The notes: generated from the sequence alone by a model not told the origin. A stretch of 64,000 bases of DNA from Pomacea canaliculata (GCF_003073045.1 NC_037596.1:29114392-29178391); one strand, 5' to 3'; shown: positions 25,660 to 41,152, counted from the first letter of the stretch. A program made the numbers and translations.

Positions 25660-25945
25660 CATGAAACAATGTAAATTGATGTTGACAGTTGTTTACAATT
25701 ACAGTGTTACTGACATTGTTATTGCTGCAAGCGATTGCTTCACGGCTCACATCATCATTAACACATTTTGTTTTGAATCACTACACATAGCGCTATCTTC
25801 TGATGAAAATGAATGTTTGCCAATAGCAAAAATATCAAAATGAATTGAGTTGGTGGTGTGAAAAGTTTTGCGTATTTGCAGCATTTGCTATCGTCTCTTT
25901 TGTCCAGGCAGCAACTTTCATTTGTTTTGTCCAGTAAACTCCAGT
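25660..25945 (+). repeat. Conserved block K, copy 2
   Basis: Copy of the block seen at 16345-16640, here between P3 and the B4 relic. It ends at GTTTTGTCCAGTA, where homology switches into the B4 leader. Confidence 0.5.
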
Positions 25946-25949
25946 AGAC

Positions 25950-26626
25950 CAGTCGCTCACCCACCTCTAGTTCAAACGGTAAGCAGAGTATACAGATTTA
26001 AGTGGAATTTTAGAAAAAGTTAAGAAGACTCTACGAAATTTATCGCTCTGTGTCCTAAAAAGCTAATAACAATGTAAGAACCAAGAAGACCAATACTGAC
26101 GAACAAAAGCCAATGAAATATAAAGTTAATCCATTATTCTAAATCGGTTATTTCAATCGCCTGCACGGTAACAGAGAGTTAAAGAGCTTTATGACAATAG
26201 CGTTGGACAAAAGACCTTTATTCTACAAAAGATATTTTTCAAAAAAGATGTTTTTTAAATTTTAATTTAATTATATTTATCTTTTTTGTTTTTAAAGAAA
26301 AAAATTTCTTTTTAATTTATTTGCATTTCTCTTTTTATTATGTCAATATTTGCCGAGAATGAAGAAATCAAACGTGAAGAAATTGAAGAAAATTATTTAC
26401 CGGTGATGTAGTCAGCTAATATAAATACAGGCAGGCATACAGACAAACCAAAAAATCAATAACAATGAAATACGTGAGAAAGAATGAAAGATAACGTTAA
26501 TGCATCATATATGTTACTTTGATAATGTTGCTTAAATGTTTATGCTGTATAGTAAATAACACGAAATAATTGTTTATGGTCTATTGTGTTTCTGTTCTTT
26601 TTTTCAGCTATTTCTTGGTAAGTAGG
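25950..26626 (+). pseudogene. Internally deleted subfamily B gene (B4)
   Basis: Keeps the leader exon end TAGTTCAAACG (25978) with donor, part of intron 1, then jumps at about 26140 to the last bases of the hand 3 exon (26147-26175, donor changed), intron 4, exon 5 (about 26355-26402, GAAGAAATTGAAGAAAATTA, donor GTGATG) and the last exon 26608-26625 (LFLGK and TAG). The signal-peptide exon, the hand 1 exon and nearly all of the hand 2/3 exon are gone, so no secreted product can be made. It also lacks the TATA box, as block K abuts the leader. Confidence 0.75.
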
Positions 26627-26904
26627 ACGGGAACAGGAAAGAACAAGCTTAGACAGATTACTAACAGGTTGTTTTGCCCGACACCTGCAAAAACTGACAA
26701 ATAAATGTTAAATCATTGAGCAGTCACATGGGACTTGTGTTGTTTATGATGTGTGTTGATAAAAATAGACTTGAAGACATTGCAAAGAACGTTTTATAAC
26801 ATGATGACATCTCTACATCATGTTGTTTGTCTCTTTTATCTTTTTTACTTCTTCCGCTATTTTCTAAAACCGGATTTTAAATAAAGTTTAGTCATAGTTC
26901 CACA

Positions 26905-27065
26905 AACGCACTAACATATCAGATGTCAGTTTTGTCGGCGATAAATTTACTCCACTCTAGTGTCTGATTAAAATTCTCATATTCCAATTACAGCTCTATG
27001 GTGTTTATCAGCTACCATTTATAAGTTACACTGGACTCTTCTGTGTAGTTAATTCCTTAGACAGA
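26905..27065 (-). repeat. Subfamily B 3'-flank repeat, inverted
   Basis: Inverted copy of the 13187-13345 block (GTCTGATTAAAATTCTCATA, CCAATTACAGCTCT). A second partial stretch follows at 27290-27460. Together they are the 3' flanks of B4 and B5 meeting tail-to-tail. Confidence 0.55.
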
Positions 27066-27471
27066 CCTATTCAAAGTCGACACCATCAGGTTTAGAGCCA
27101 CAAGAAGGAAGAAGACACAAGTATTTCTTATGGTTGCTGTTTCTCTGTAAAGTTCAGTAAGTGCACAACAGTTCTCTTTTTCAATAAGAAGCAACAGCAC
27201 ACGCACGCACGCATTCACAAACACACAGAGCTGCAAACATTCATTGTTCTGCTTCTTTTGTCATTTTAATTTACTTATGTTACAAATTACAGCTCTGCGG
27301 TGGTCGTCAGAAGCTATTTATAAGCTACACTCTTCTTTGTAATTACTTCCTTAGGCACTCCATTTTTATTTTTAACGATTTCAAGATAAATATAATTTTG
27401 TAAACTTACAACAATACTGTTGATGCTTTACCTTTATTTTCATCATATTTTTTCATCCAGTTATCTAAATA

Positions 27472-27575
<104 letters not shown>

Positions 27576-28189
27576 ATTCGCTACCACAAACAGAATCTCG
27601 AAAACTCCATCAATTTTTACTGTTTTAAATCTGAATACGTTAACATTTGATTGGATTCTTATAATATTGTCCTTCTATTTCAACATTTAAAAAAATTGTT
27701 TTGAAGTATGCAAGTAAAGTAGATACAGTTTCAAAAGAAATTAGGATAAAGGTTTATTTTCTCTTTAGTTTTAAAAAAAAAATATGATAACCATGAAGCA
27801 GATCACGCTGCATTTTTTCAATTCACAAAAGTGTGGAGTAGGTTTATCGCCGTCAAAACTGACTTCTTATATGTTAGGCCATTTATGGAACTATGTCCAA
27901 GCTTTTTCTTAAATTCATTTTATAAAATAGCAGGTTTAATATTTGATATACAGAAGAAATAAAAAAGAAAAAAAGAGAACAGATATCAACAACTTAATCT
28001 ACAAACGTCAACAAGTGCAGAAACATTCAGTTCAATGTTTTTAGTCGCAATTCGAACACCACCCAGCTAAAACAACAAAAATCTCAAGTGAATTTTCAAA
28101 GATTTAACATTTATTTGTCATTTCTACCAGGTGTCGGGCAAAGCAGCCTGTTAGTAATCAGCCTAGGCTTGTTCTTTGCTGTCACCGTC

Positions 28190-29948
<1,759 letters not shown>

Positions 29949-30661
29949 GATGGATTCTGCAGGGAAGTCGGCAAACCAATCTGTCAAGAGAGAACAATTA
30001 GAAATAAAGTTCTATTCTAAAAGAACTCTCCTGTTACATCTTGGTTTTTTTTTTTAAATTAAAATCTAAGAATCCAAACATGTTTAAATTTTAAACATTT
30101 CGTACAGCTGGTTCTATTCTATAAAAGATGAATACTCTGTTATGTAAGTTCATAAATATGTCACCTTTAGTTTTATTTCTCTTCTGTACAAATCGTAAAT
30201 ATTATTATAAAGGGTAAATTATTGTAACATGGACGAATAAATCTCTTCTTTACTCTTTTAAAAATAAAGCGCTTTAAAAATAATAATGATAATGTCTAAA
30301 TGATCAATCGTTATATCCCGCTAGTGAATAAAAAGCAATCACTTCAAAGAAATTATAATCTCAAAGCTCTGTCACGTGCTTCTTTCATTTATCTACATTA
30401 AGAATTTCTCTATATCGTTTGGTTTCTGTGATCGCACATTTGAATCATTTTAATAGTATTCTGCTTTTAAATATTGTTACACGATATTATTCTTTCTTTA
30501 GCATCACGGATTAACTTTATATTTGTGATTTGGCTTCTGTTCGCCAGTGTTGGTCTTCTCTCTTCTTTCGGTGTTATCTGCTTTTTAGGACACAGTCAAA
30601 CATTTGGTAAAATCTTCTAAACATTGCTTAAGTTCCACATAATTCTGTATACTGTACTTAC

Positions 30662-30745
30662 CGTTTGAACTAGAAGCAGGTCAGCGAGATTGAGAGTGCT
30701 TGAGTTGTGGTTTGAGGTGAGGAGGTCGCAGGACCTAATATATAC
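30662..30745 (-). promoter_or_regulatory. B5 core promoter and leader exon
   Basis: TATA box (GGTATATATTAGG, about 30735-30744), leader ending TAGTTCAAACG and donor GTAAGTAC on the minus strand. Intron 1 to the coding exon is about 700 bp. Confidence 0.72.
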
Positions 30746-30904
30746 CTGTCCGTCATGACAGACATTTCAATAAATCAGGGCTAAAACAAACATTTACTAA
30801 ATTTGATTTCTGTTTGTGACACGCACTAGTTGCTGTTTTTGACAAGTGTTATTAATCCTTACATATTTTTGCATCAAATTTTCCTGTAATTAGTTCTACG
30901 TGTT

Positions 30905-31085
30905 GAGTTTCTAGATTAGGAAGTCTGCGGCAGGTGTCAGCACGGTGTCTTTGTTCCTGTTCGTGCATGCTTGTGCACCCGACAGAAACCAATCATCCAA
31001 TAATCCAAATCCGTTTGGATTTCTGTTCGCTGCCTTTGTTAGACTCCTAAATAATATTCAGACAACGACAGAATCATAATTTATG
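30905..31085 (+). pseudogene. Decayed P copy (P5)
   Basis: Same sequence as P7 (GTCTGCGGCAGGTGTCAGC, CATGCTTGTGCACCCGAC, then CCAATCATCCA and a repeat-derived tail) but the ATG ATG start is changed to ATTAGG, so the signal peptide is no longer led by a start codon. It shares the P7 breakpoint, so the B5 and B7 loci are recent sisters. Confidence 0.6.
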
Positions 31086-31119
31086 TCTTATTCAATCGCA
31101 CTACTGTCAAACTGCTGCA

Positions 31120-31400
31120 TCTCATAAACAATATAAATTGACCTTGACAGTTGTTTACAGTTACAGCGTTGCTGATAGTGTTATTGTTACTATCGATTGC
31201 ATCACGGCTCACATCATTATTAAAACATTTTGTTTCTAATCTCTACACAAAGCGCTATCTTCTGATGAAAATGAATTTTTGCCAATAGAACTAATATCAA
31301 AATGAAATGAGTTGATGGTGTGATGAGTTTTGCGTATTCGTAGCATCTGCTATTGTCTGTTTGCACAGGCAGCAACTTTCCTTTGTTTTGTTATAGAAAG
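31120..31400 (+). repeat. Conserved block K, copy 3
   Basis: Copy of 16345-16640, with GGCAGCAACTTTCCTTTGTT near 31368. Between here and 31729 (31400-31728) nothing coding is visible. Confidence 0.5.
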
Positions 31401-31728
31401 ATATCCTATTTAATAGCATTATTTTTACGCTGTATTGAAATTTAATCCCTCATTCTTTATAATGGTCATCATACTGGTTGAGATTTATATTTATCAGTAA
31501 CCTTGTACTTACTTCTAATGTCTTACTTTTGCGACTTCGATAGGGACGACACTTTTATGTTCTACTATCGATGCTACACAAACTGATAATCATCCATTAC
31601 CCGCCAAAACACCAAACAATAATAGCCTTTCATCTTAACATTTACATCTCATCTGGGATGTTATTGCCTTTACTCTGTTGTTTCTGCACCACAGATGGAT
31701 CGGAACGACGAAACTAAGTCGCGCGGAA

Positions 31729-32335
31729 CAGTTTTGTGCTAGAGGACCCGAAAGGGGACAGGGGTCAGTTTAGTGCAGTTTGGCTTTTCTTTAAAAATCG
31801 ATTCCCTGGTTATTAAACTATCACGAAAATGCACTGATATGTTAAAATAAAAGTTAAAAATCCACTTTAAATACGTTATAATCGAGGCACCCTTCTGCGA
31901 TATGTAAATATTTCTGATGAAATTTTGTTTCCACAATGTTTCACTGTTATAACCCATTTAGTGTTATACCTAGCCAGAAAGCCCGGAGTCTATTAGTTCA
32001 ATTTCTTTTAAGAACGTATCAAATGTCGATCAACAGATTTGTCTCTAAAAGTTTAGGAGTAAACAATCCTGGTCGGCCTTCTCGACGCTAATTTTTGAAC
32101 CCGCTTTTTTCAAAATGGCCGCCACCATACTTTCACACTTCAAACGCAGTTTTAGGACTAGAAGAATCCCTTTTGTATCAAAAGAAAGTTTAGAATCTTT
32201 ACTTTTTACAAATGTACAAAATGGCAATTCTACAATTTCCGACTTAAGAATCATTTTCTCGTGGAAGGTCACAATTACATTTTCAAAATTGGGATTGCTT
32301 ACAGCAAATACCTGCATAATCAACACATGCGTTTA
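31729..32335 (+). repeat. Dispersed repeat R3, full-length copy 2
   Basis: Full-length partner of 20946-21560. Both copies keep TTAGAATCTTTACTTTTTAC and a closing stretch near TTGGGATTGCTTACAGCAAA. It lies between block K of the B5 locus and the P6/B6 pair. Confidence 0.55.
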
Positions 32336-32565
32336 AAATGAGCCCAATGTCAGCAACACTGTAATTGTACACAACTGTCAAGAATCTGTTTCTAGTCTTT
32401 CATGAGTTGTAGCAGTTTTACAGTAGTGCGATTGAATAAGAATTATTATTAATTACTAGTATTAGTAGTATGATAACATACATCTAATAGAAGGTTAGTA
32501 GTGGGTTAACAGTCGGCAAATTTTTGCTACATATAGTTTTAAATGCAACTTTGATACAACGGACT

Positions 32566-32718
32566 TCATGCTGACCAGTCAAAACAAAATTCATAATAGT
32601 TCAATTCCTCGGCTAGTGACCACATTTTCACGATTCTTCTTTCTTGGTTTCTGTCTGGTTCACAAACATGCGCAGACAGAAACAAAGAAACCGTGACGAC
32701 ACCTGCCGCAGACTTCAT
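32566..32718 (-). CDS. Small secreted peptide frame (P6)
   Basis: Minus-strand frame of 50 aa: signal peptide MKSAAGVVTVSLFLSAHVC, then EPDRNQERRIVKMWSLAEEL, NYYEFC and FDWSA before TGA. It has the P1 landmarks (PD-x-NQER and NYYEFC) but lacks about 30 bases that follow NYYEFC in P1. The ATG is 172 bp from the B6 TATA box on the opposite strand. Coding status uncertain: it is open and signal-led, but its B partner is dead. Confidence 0.4.
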   Translation of the reverse strand: MKSAAGVVTVSLFLSAHVCEPDRNQERRIVKMWSLAEELNYYEFCFDWSA

Positions 32719-32884
32719 AATTTGGAAACTCTACACGTAGAACTAATTACAAGAAAATTTGATGCAAAAATATGTAAGGATTAATAAAACTTGTCACAAA
32801 CAGCCACTGGTGCGTGTCACAAACAGAAATCAAATTTATAAATGTTTGTTTTAGCCCTGATTTATTGAAATGTCTGTCACGACA

Positions 32885-32973
32885 GAGAGGTATATATTCG
32901 GTCCTGCCATCTAATCAACTCACACCACAACTCAAGCACTCTCTGTGTCGCTGACCTGCTTCTAGTTCAAACG
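32885..32973 (+). promoter_or_regulatory. B6 core promoter and leader exon
   Basis: GAGGTATATATTCGGTCC with TATA at 32890-32897; leader ends TAGTTCAAACG at 32973. Promoter and leader look intact although the gene behind is broken. Intron 1 is only about 75 bp, shorter than in any other copy except B7. Confidence 0.7.
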
Positions 32974-33083
32974 GTAAGTACAGTATACAGAACGTGGAAC
33001 TTAAGCAATGTTTAGAATAGAACTTAATTTCGAAGTATTGTCTCTCGACAGATTGGTTTCCCGACTTCCCTGCAGAAGACATC

Positions 33084-34063
33084 ATGTTGGTAATCGTCTT
33101 TCTTGGTCTCCTGGTTTTCGCTCTCAGTTAAAAGTTAATTTGTGTGAGGTCACAATGAAGGTAAGAACATACACTTATTTAAATAGTCTGCAATTAATAT
33201 GGTTTACTTTTGCCGGTGTAATAAAGTCTAAGATTTTTTTAATAATTTTGTTGTGAAACAACAACACACTCAAAGTACCCTGCATTAATCAGATTAAAGG
33301 ATGCAAAATGTTTCTATATTTGTAGCCAAGGCGCCGACCTGTCTAAATCACTGTGTGATCTAGTCGACGGACCAATGATGGGGTCGTTCAATTCAGTGAA
33401 ATGTTTGCCGGTTATAACAACGATGACTTGAACAATCATCAATCATCAATCATCAATAATCATCATCACCAAAATATTCATTTGAAATTTTTCACATTTT
33501 CGTCAACCTGATTTCATTTTCAAAAATTACGGGGTTCTTGGTTGAGGAAGGTACCAAAGCTTCTGTCACATGACAGTGAAATTTAAAGGCGTCGGTTTGT
33601 ATTTCAAAAGGTGTTTATATATCTGTGGATGGGAAAAAGATTCGTTGAGGGTGGTTTTCTTTGGATACTTATGTTGGTGTGTGTGAAAATGCTATAAAGG
33701 TAGTCTGCGCATTAAATATTTGTGTTCATTAAAATTTAAGAAACAAACTAATCACGAATTCTGGAATTTTGAAGAGAGGCTTTTATGCTTATGAATCATA
33801 TTTCAGTAAAAAGAAATTGCCCATTACTTTTTAGCTTTACCCAATCATGTTAAGAAGAAAACAATTGTATTTACGTGGACATCATCTTTACAGAAGACGG
33901 ACTGCTGACCCCCATAGAATTCGCAATTGGAGCACATCCTGGGGCGCACCCTCTTTCAATCGAGGAAGCTTTTAGATTTTACGACAGTCGCGACGATGAG
34001 AAAAATAATAATCTTATCGATTCAGGTTCTCTTGTCGCTCTTTTTGATGGCCTGGACTGTACA
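33084..34063 (+). pseudogene. Broken subfamily B gene (B6)
   Basis: Signal-peptide exon 33084-33127 (MLVIVFLGLLVFALS) is followed by TT where the donor GT should be. The hand 1 exon (33326-33434) has lost a base in the loop (GACGGACCAATGATGGGG) and its donor reads ATCATC. The hand 2/3 exon (33894-34063) is nearly intact (KDGLLTPIEF) but one base short. Exons 5 and 6 are missing: homology passes from CTGGACTGTACA at 34063 directly into the 3'-flank repeat of B7. A deletion or inversion joining two tail-to-tail neighbours explains this. Confidence 0.82.
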
Positions 34064-34298
34064 GTATAATATCAGGGTTAATATTTGATATCCAGAAGAA
34101 ATAAAAAAGAAAAAAAGAGAAAAGATATCAACAACTTAATCTACAGACGTCAACAAGTGCAAAAACATTCAGTTCAATGTTTTTAGTCGCAACACCACTC
34201 AGGTAAAACAACAAAAATCTCAAGTTAATTTTGAAAGCTTTAACATTTATTTGTCATTTCTACCAGGTGTCGGGCAAAGCAGCCTGTTAGTAATCAGC

Positions 34299-35736
34299 CT
34301 AGGCGTGTTCTTTGCTGTCACCGTCCTGGTTACCAAGGAATAGCTGACAACACAGCAACAAAATAGAGTGTAAACATTTATTTGCATGTGATCTACTATA
34401 TAGCATAATCATTTTGGACACATTTTAAATAGCACGCATTACCTTTATCTCTCATTCTCTCCCATTCGCTTCATTTTATTGATTTTTCTATTTGTCTGTA
34501 TGCCTGCCTGTATTTTTATTAGCTGGCAAATTACCGGTAAATAATTCTCTTTCATTTCTTGAAGTGTGAGTTTTCCGTTCTCTGAAAATATTAACATAGT
34601 CAGCATTAAGAAAAAGATAGATGCACATAAATTTAAATAACATTTATTTTTTAAAATACAAAAAAAAAAACTTGAATATTGTTAAAATTATTTAAAATAA
34701 ATTTAAAAATTAAAAAAAAATCATTTTCAAAGTTCTTTTGTAGAAATAAAGATGATGTTTTCATTTTTAATTTATTTTTTCACATTTTTAGTTTTTGTGT
34801 CCATAACTCTTGTCTAAAAGCTTTTAAACTTACTGTTACCGTCCAGGCCGTCAAAAAGAGCGACAACACCACCTGAATCGATTACGTTATCATTTTTCTC
34901 ATTGTCTCGACTGTCGTAAAATTTAAAAGCTTCCTCGATTGAAAGAGGGGGCGACCCGGGATGTGGTCCAGCGGCGAATTCTACGGGGGTCAGTAATCCG
35001 TCTTCTGTAAAGATGATTTGCAAGTAAATACAATTGTTTTCTTCTTAACATGATTGAGTAAAACTTATTATCATGAACTCACCCAGATCTTAAATAAACT
35101 TTACTTTTCATTTGACCTACAAAAACAGATATAACGAGCAATTTCTTTTTACTGAAATCTGGATTCATAAGCATAACATGAGCTCTATAAAATCAAAGAA
35201 CTTTTGATTAGTTTGTTTCATAAGTTTTAATTAACACAAAAATTTCAATGTCACTTGACAGACTCTTTGGTATGAGCATGATGATGATGATGCACTCATC
35301 TATGATTTTGTAGATTGTTAAAATTTTAATGATGATGATAATGTTGATGATGATGACGATGATGATGATGATGATTCTTACTGTTCAAGTCAACGATGCT
35401 ATAAGCGGCAAACGCGTCACTGAGTCGAGCGACCCCATCTTTGTTTTTGTCGATGAGATCATACAGTGATTTAGATGTTTCGGCGTCAAGGCTACAAATA
35501 TAGAAACATTTTGCAACCTTTGATCTTATTAAAACATGGTTCTTTGAGTGTGTTGTCGTGTCACAACAATGTAATAAAAAATATTAGAGTTTATTATACC
35601 GGCAAAAATCACCTATAACGTTTTTCAAACAGACTATTTAAATAAGTGTATGTTCTTCCTTTCATTGTTACCTCACACAAATTAACTTTCACCTGAGAGC
35701 GACAACCAGCAGACCAAGAAAGACGATAACCAACAT
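34299..35736 (-). CDS. Secreted four-EF-hand protein, subfamily B (B7)
   Basis: Coding exons (minus) 35693-35736, 35382-35491, 34834-35004, 34535-34581 and 34299-34343 (417 nt, 138 aa). Signal peptide MLVIVFLGLLVVALS. Loop 1 is DKNKDGVARLSD, with Asp in place of the usual Glu at position 12 and Ala at position 8. Loop 2 DLNKDGLLTPVE, loop 4 DGNKNGKLTLQE, loop 3 degenerate. It keeps the long tail LFLGNQDGDSKEHA as in B2. Intron 1 is only about 100 bp: most of the usual 700 bp is deleted just after TTGTTACACC. The exon 2 donor is GTGAAA, weaker than its sisters. Confidence 0.85.
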
Positions 35737-35859
35737 GATGTATTCTGCAGGGAAGTCGGGAAACCAATCTGTCAAGAGAGAACATTTAGAAATAAAGTTC
35801 TATTCTAAAAGAATTCTCTTGTTACACCTTAAACACGTAATTCTGTATACTGTACTTAC

Positions 35860-35945
35860 CGTTTGAACAAGAAGCAGGTCAGCGAGATTGAGAGTGCTTG
35901 AGTTGTTGTGTGAGGTAAGGAGATGGCAGGACCTATTATATACCT
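35860..35945 (-). promoter_or_regulatory. B7 core promoter and leader exon
   Basis: TATA box (GGTATATAATAGG, about 35935-35943), leader ending TTGTTCAAACG, donor GTAAGTAC. The P7 ATG is 171 bp away on the other side. Confidence 0.7.
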
Positions 35946-36112
35946 CTCCGTCGAGACAAACATTTCAATAAATCAGGGCTAAAACAAACATTTACTAAAT
36001 TTGATTTCTGTTTGTGACACGCACCAGTGGTTGTTTGTGACAAGTGTTATTAATCATTACATATTTTTGCATCAAATTTTCCTGTAATTAGTTCTACGTG
36101 TTGAGTTACCAA

Positions 36113-36277
36113 ATGATGAAGTCTGCGGCAGGTGTCAGCACGGTGTCTTTGTTCCTGTTCGTGCATGCTTGTGCACCCGACAGAAACCAATCATCCATAT
36201 ATCCAAATCCGTTGGGATTTCTGTTCGCTGCCTTTGTTAGACTCCTAAATAATATTAAGACAACGACAGAATCATAA
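36113..36277 (+). CDS. Chimeric small secreted frame (P7)
   Basis: An open frame of 54 aa. The first 26 residues are the P signal peptide and start of the mature part (MMKSAAGVSTVSLFLFVHAC, APDRNQ). The rest, SSIYPNPLGFLFAAFVRLL plus a short tail, matches the repeat-derived sequence at about 41726-41800 (PNPLGVLFAAFVRLLNNI in one frame). An interspersed repeat was therefore captured as the C-terminus while the frame stayed open to a TAA. Sister copy P5 has lost the start. Whether it is expressed is unknown. Confidence 0.4.
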   Translation: MMKSAAGVSTVSLFLFVHACAPDRNQSSIYPNPLGFLFAAFVRLLNNIKTTTES

Positions 36278-36289
36278 TCTATGTCTTAT

Positions 36290-36600
36290 TCAATCGCACT
36301 TCTGTCAAACTGCTGCATCTCATAAAACAATGTAAATTGACCTTGACAGTTGTTTACAAGTACAGTGTTGCTGACATTGTTATTGTTGCTATCGATTGCA
36401 TCACGGCTCACATCATTATTAACACATGTTGTTTTTAATCTCTACACAAAGCGCTATCTTCTGATGAAAATGAATGTATGCCAATAGCAATAATATAAAA
36501 ATTGAAATGAGTTGATGGTGTGATGTGTCTTGCTATTCGTAGCATCTGTTATTGTCTGTTTGCACAGGCAGCAACTTTCCTTTGTTTTGTCCAGTAGAAA
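36290..36600 (+). repeat. Conserved block K, copy 4
   Basis: Copy of 16345-16640 beyond P7; similarity to the B5 locus continues to about 36720, where another element starts. Confidence 0.5.
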
Positions 36601-36726
36601 GATATCCTACTTAATAGCATTGTATTTTCGCTGTATTGAAATTAAAATTTAATCCCTCATTGTTTATACTGATCATCATACTGATTGAGATTCATATTTA
36701 TCTGTAACCTTGAATTTAACTGTTTG

Positions 36727-37025
36727 TTAGGAACAGGGATTGTTGCCCCTGTCTGTTGTTAGTCAGAGATTATTGCCCTTAGCTGTATGTGAGTGTGTTT
36801 GCTGCGTCGTGGTTTAGCGTCAGAACCCGACGTCATTTTATGACGCAATTTGAGAGGTACGTAGCGTGAAAATTTTTTCGGAAGACAGCAGACGACGGGG
36901 AGTCGAGAGAGAGGAAAGACAGGCGTGAAAGAGGTCTTGTTGTACGTGTGGATACAGAGACGGCTGGGAGAAGTGAAGAGAGGCGGACTATGGAGTGTCC
37001 GCTTTGGATCTTGTGTATTTTGTTG
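36727..37025 (+). mobile_element. Unclassified repeat, 5' part of the 39.8-kb element
   Basis: Begins TTAGGAACAGGG and matches 39806-40030 (GCCCCTGTCTGTTGTTAGTC, ATTTTATGACGCAA, GGATCTTGTGT). Similarity ends near GGATCTTGTGT, where 3'-flank sequence of the B unit starts. It could be one end of a retroelement, but no coding part or second end is present, so no family is given. Confidence 0.45.
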
Positions 37026-37377
37026 CGTTTTCTGTCTGACCATGGTAATTCTAATGCGTTATATTCTTATTTTATTGCTCTTTTTAATGCTGAAAGTTTA
37101 CAAATATTTGATGTTAGGCACTTTTGCGAATTGAAAAAAATGCAGCGTGATCTGGTTTATCGTCATTATAATTTTTTGTAATAAACCAAACAGAAAAAAA
37201 CCCTGTTAATCTAATTTTTTTTAAAGGCTGCTACATTACTTTCACGCTTCAAAACAATTTTTTAAATTACTTTTTTGAATAGAAGGACAATATTAATATC
37301 AAATTAGACGCTAGAGTCTTCACATTAAACACCCAAAAAACCTCTAAAGTTTTCGAAATTCTGTTTCTTGTAGCGAA

Positions 37378-37493
<116 letters not shown>

Positions 37494-38063
37494 TTAGATA
37501 ACTGGATGAATAGTTATCATGCAAATAAAGGTAAAGCATCAACAGATTAATTGTTGTAAGTTTACCAAATTATATGTATCTACTACTCGTTAAAACTAAG
37601 AATAGAAGTAATTATAAAGAAGGGTCCAGTGTAAGTTATAAATGGTAACTGACAAACACAACAGAGTTGTAACTGGAATGCGAGAAGTTTAATCAGACAT
37701 TAGAGTGGAGTAAGTTTCTCTGCGACAAAACTGACCAGTGATATGTTAGGCCGTTTATGGAACTATGTCCAAGCTTCTTTTTTTTAAATCCATTTTACAA
37801 AATACCAGGTTTAACATTTGATATATAGAAGAAATAAAAAAGAAAAAAGAGAAAAGATATCAACAACTTAATCTACAGACGTCAACAAGTGCAGAAACTA
37901 TCAGTTCAATGATTTCAATCGCAATTTGAACACCACTCAGCTAAAACAACCAAAATCTCAAGTGAATTTTCAAAGATTTGACATTTATTTGTCATTTCTA
38001 CCAGGTGTCGGGCAAAGCAGCCTGTTAGTAATCAGCCTAGGCTTGTTCTTTGCTGTCACCGTC

Positions 38064-39625
<1,562 letters not shown>

Positions 39626-39802
39626 GATGTATCTTGCAGGGAAGTCGGCAAACCAATCTGTCCAGAGACAATAATTAGAAATAAAGTTCTATTGTAAAAG
39701 AACTCTCTTGTTACATCTTAGTTTTTTTGGGTTTTTTTTTTTAATTAAAATCTAAAAATCCAAACATGTTTTAATTTTAAACATTTCGTTTAACTGGTTA
39801 TT

Positions 39803-40515
39803 GTTAGGAACAGGGGGTTGTCGCCCCTGTCTGTTGTTAGTCAGGGATTATTGCCCTTACCAGTATGAGAATGTGTTTGCTGCGTTTTGGTTTTGCGTCA
39901 GAACTCGACGTCATTTTATGACGCAACTTTAGAGGGACGTAGCATGAAAATTATTTGGAAGAGGGCAGACGGCTGTGTGAAGTGAAGAGAGGCGGACTGA
40001 GTGTGTGGAGCGTCCGCTTTGGATCTTGTGTGTTGATCCTAGAGGATATATTTGTGGTCGTCGACTAGGTGTCTGCCAAGTCAGCACTTACTCCTATTAA
40101 GAACCGGAACGTGTATGTGGTTCCCCCTAAGAGTTTTGTTCGTGGATATCAGCCAAGTGTTGCCAAGACTGCACAATTTTCTGGACCAGGGGAAGGGAGG
40201 AATTTACCAGAACGTTTTATTTTTGGTTGCACAGACGATAACTTCATGCAGTACGGTGTGAGTAACTAAGACTTTAACGATCTATTCGAAAACAATCGTC
40301 TACTTTGATTTACAGGCCGCAGCGTGAAAGACATACAAGCTTGATATATATATAATTCGCAGTAACGTGTGGGTGTGTGTGTGTGTGTGCTTAATGTTGA
40401 CTGATATAAAAGTTTCGTTGCCCATGACAAATCTATGTGATTTGTGAATGAAAGAAAAAAGTAGGGGACGTGTGCGTAAAGTGAGTGCGAGTAGTGTGAA
40501 AGTGTGAAATGATCG
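39803..40515 (+). mobile_element. Unclassified 0.7-kb insertion in B8 intron 1
   Basis: Compared with B5 intron 1, where CTGGTTCTATTCTATAAAAG is continuous, B8 has about 710 extra bases between ACTGGTTA and TTCTATAAAAG. The left 230 bp equal 36727-36955. Inside is a 66-codon open frame (40069-40269, no ATG) with VPPKSFVRGYQPSVAKTAQF and FIFGCTDDNF, not recognised. A (TG)n run lies at about 40367-40389. No clear terminal repeats or target duplication were defined, so class is open. Confidence 0.5.
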
Positions 40516-41068
40516 CGTTCTATAAAAGATTAATACTCTTTTATGTAAGTTCATAAATATGTGACCAGCAGTTTTATTTCTGATCTGTACAAATCGTAAA
40601 TATTATTATCAAAGATCGATTATTGTAAGATGGACGAATAAATTTCTCTTGAAGCTTGAAAAAACTAAAGCGGTTTAAAATAGTAATGATAATGTCTAGC
40701 TGATCCATCGTAATATCACGCTTGAGAATAAAAAGCAATCACTTCAAACAAATTATAATCTCAAAGCCCTGTCACGTGCTTCTTTCATTTACCGAGATTA
40801 AGAATTTCTTGATATCGATTCGTTTCTGGGATCACACCTTTGAATTCCTTTAATAGCATCCTTCTATTAAATATTGTTACACGATATTATCCTTGTATTC
40901 AGAATCACGGATTAACTTTATGTTTCTTTGTGATTTGGGTTCTGTTCGCCAGTGTTGGTCTTCTTGCTTCTTACGGTGTTATCTGCTTTTTAGGACACAC
41001 AGTGATACATTTGGTAAAATTTTCTAAACATTGCTTAAGTTCCACATAATTCTGTATACTGTACTTAC

Positions 41069-41152
41069 CGTTTGAACTAGAAGCAGGTCAGCGAGATTGA
41101 GAGTGCTTGAGTCGTGGTGTGAGGTGAGTAGATGGCAGGGCGAATATATACC
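41069..41152 (-). promoter_or_regulatory. B8 core promoter and leader exon
   Basis: TATA box (GGTATATATTCG, about 41142-41151), leader ending TAGTTCAAACG, donor GTAAGTAC on the minus strand. P8 ATG 170 bp away. Confidence 0.72.

Noticed and set aside
32045-32336. Frames of 73-93 codons on both strands inside repeat R3
   Set aside because: The corresponding frames in the 20946-21560 copy are broken; this is repeat sequence.
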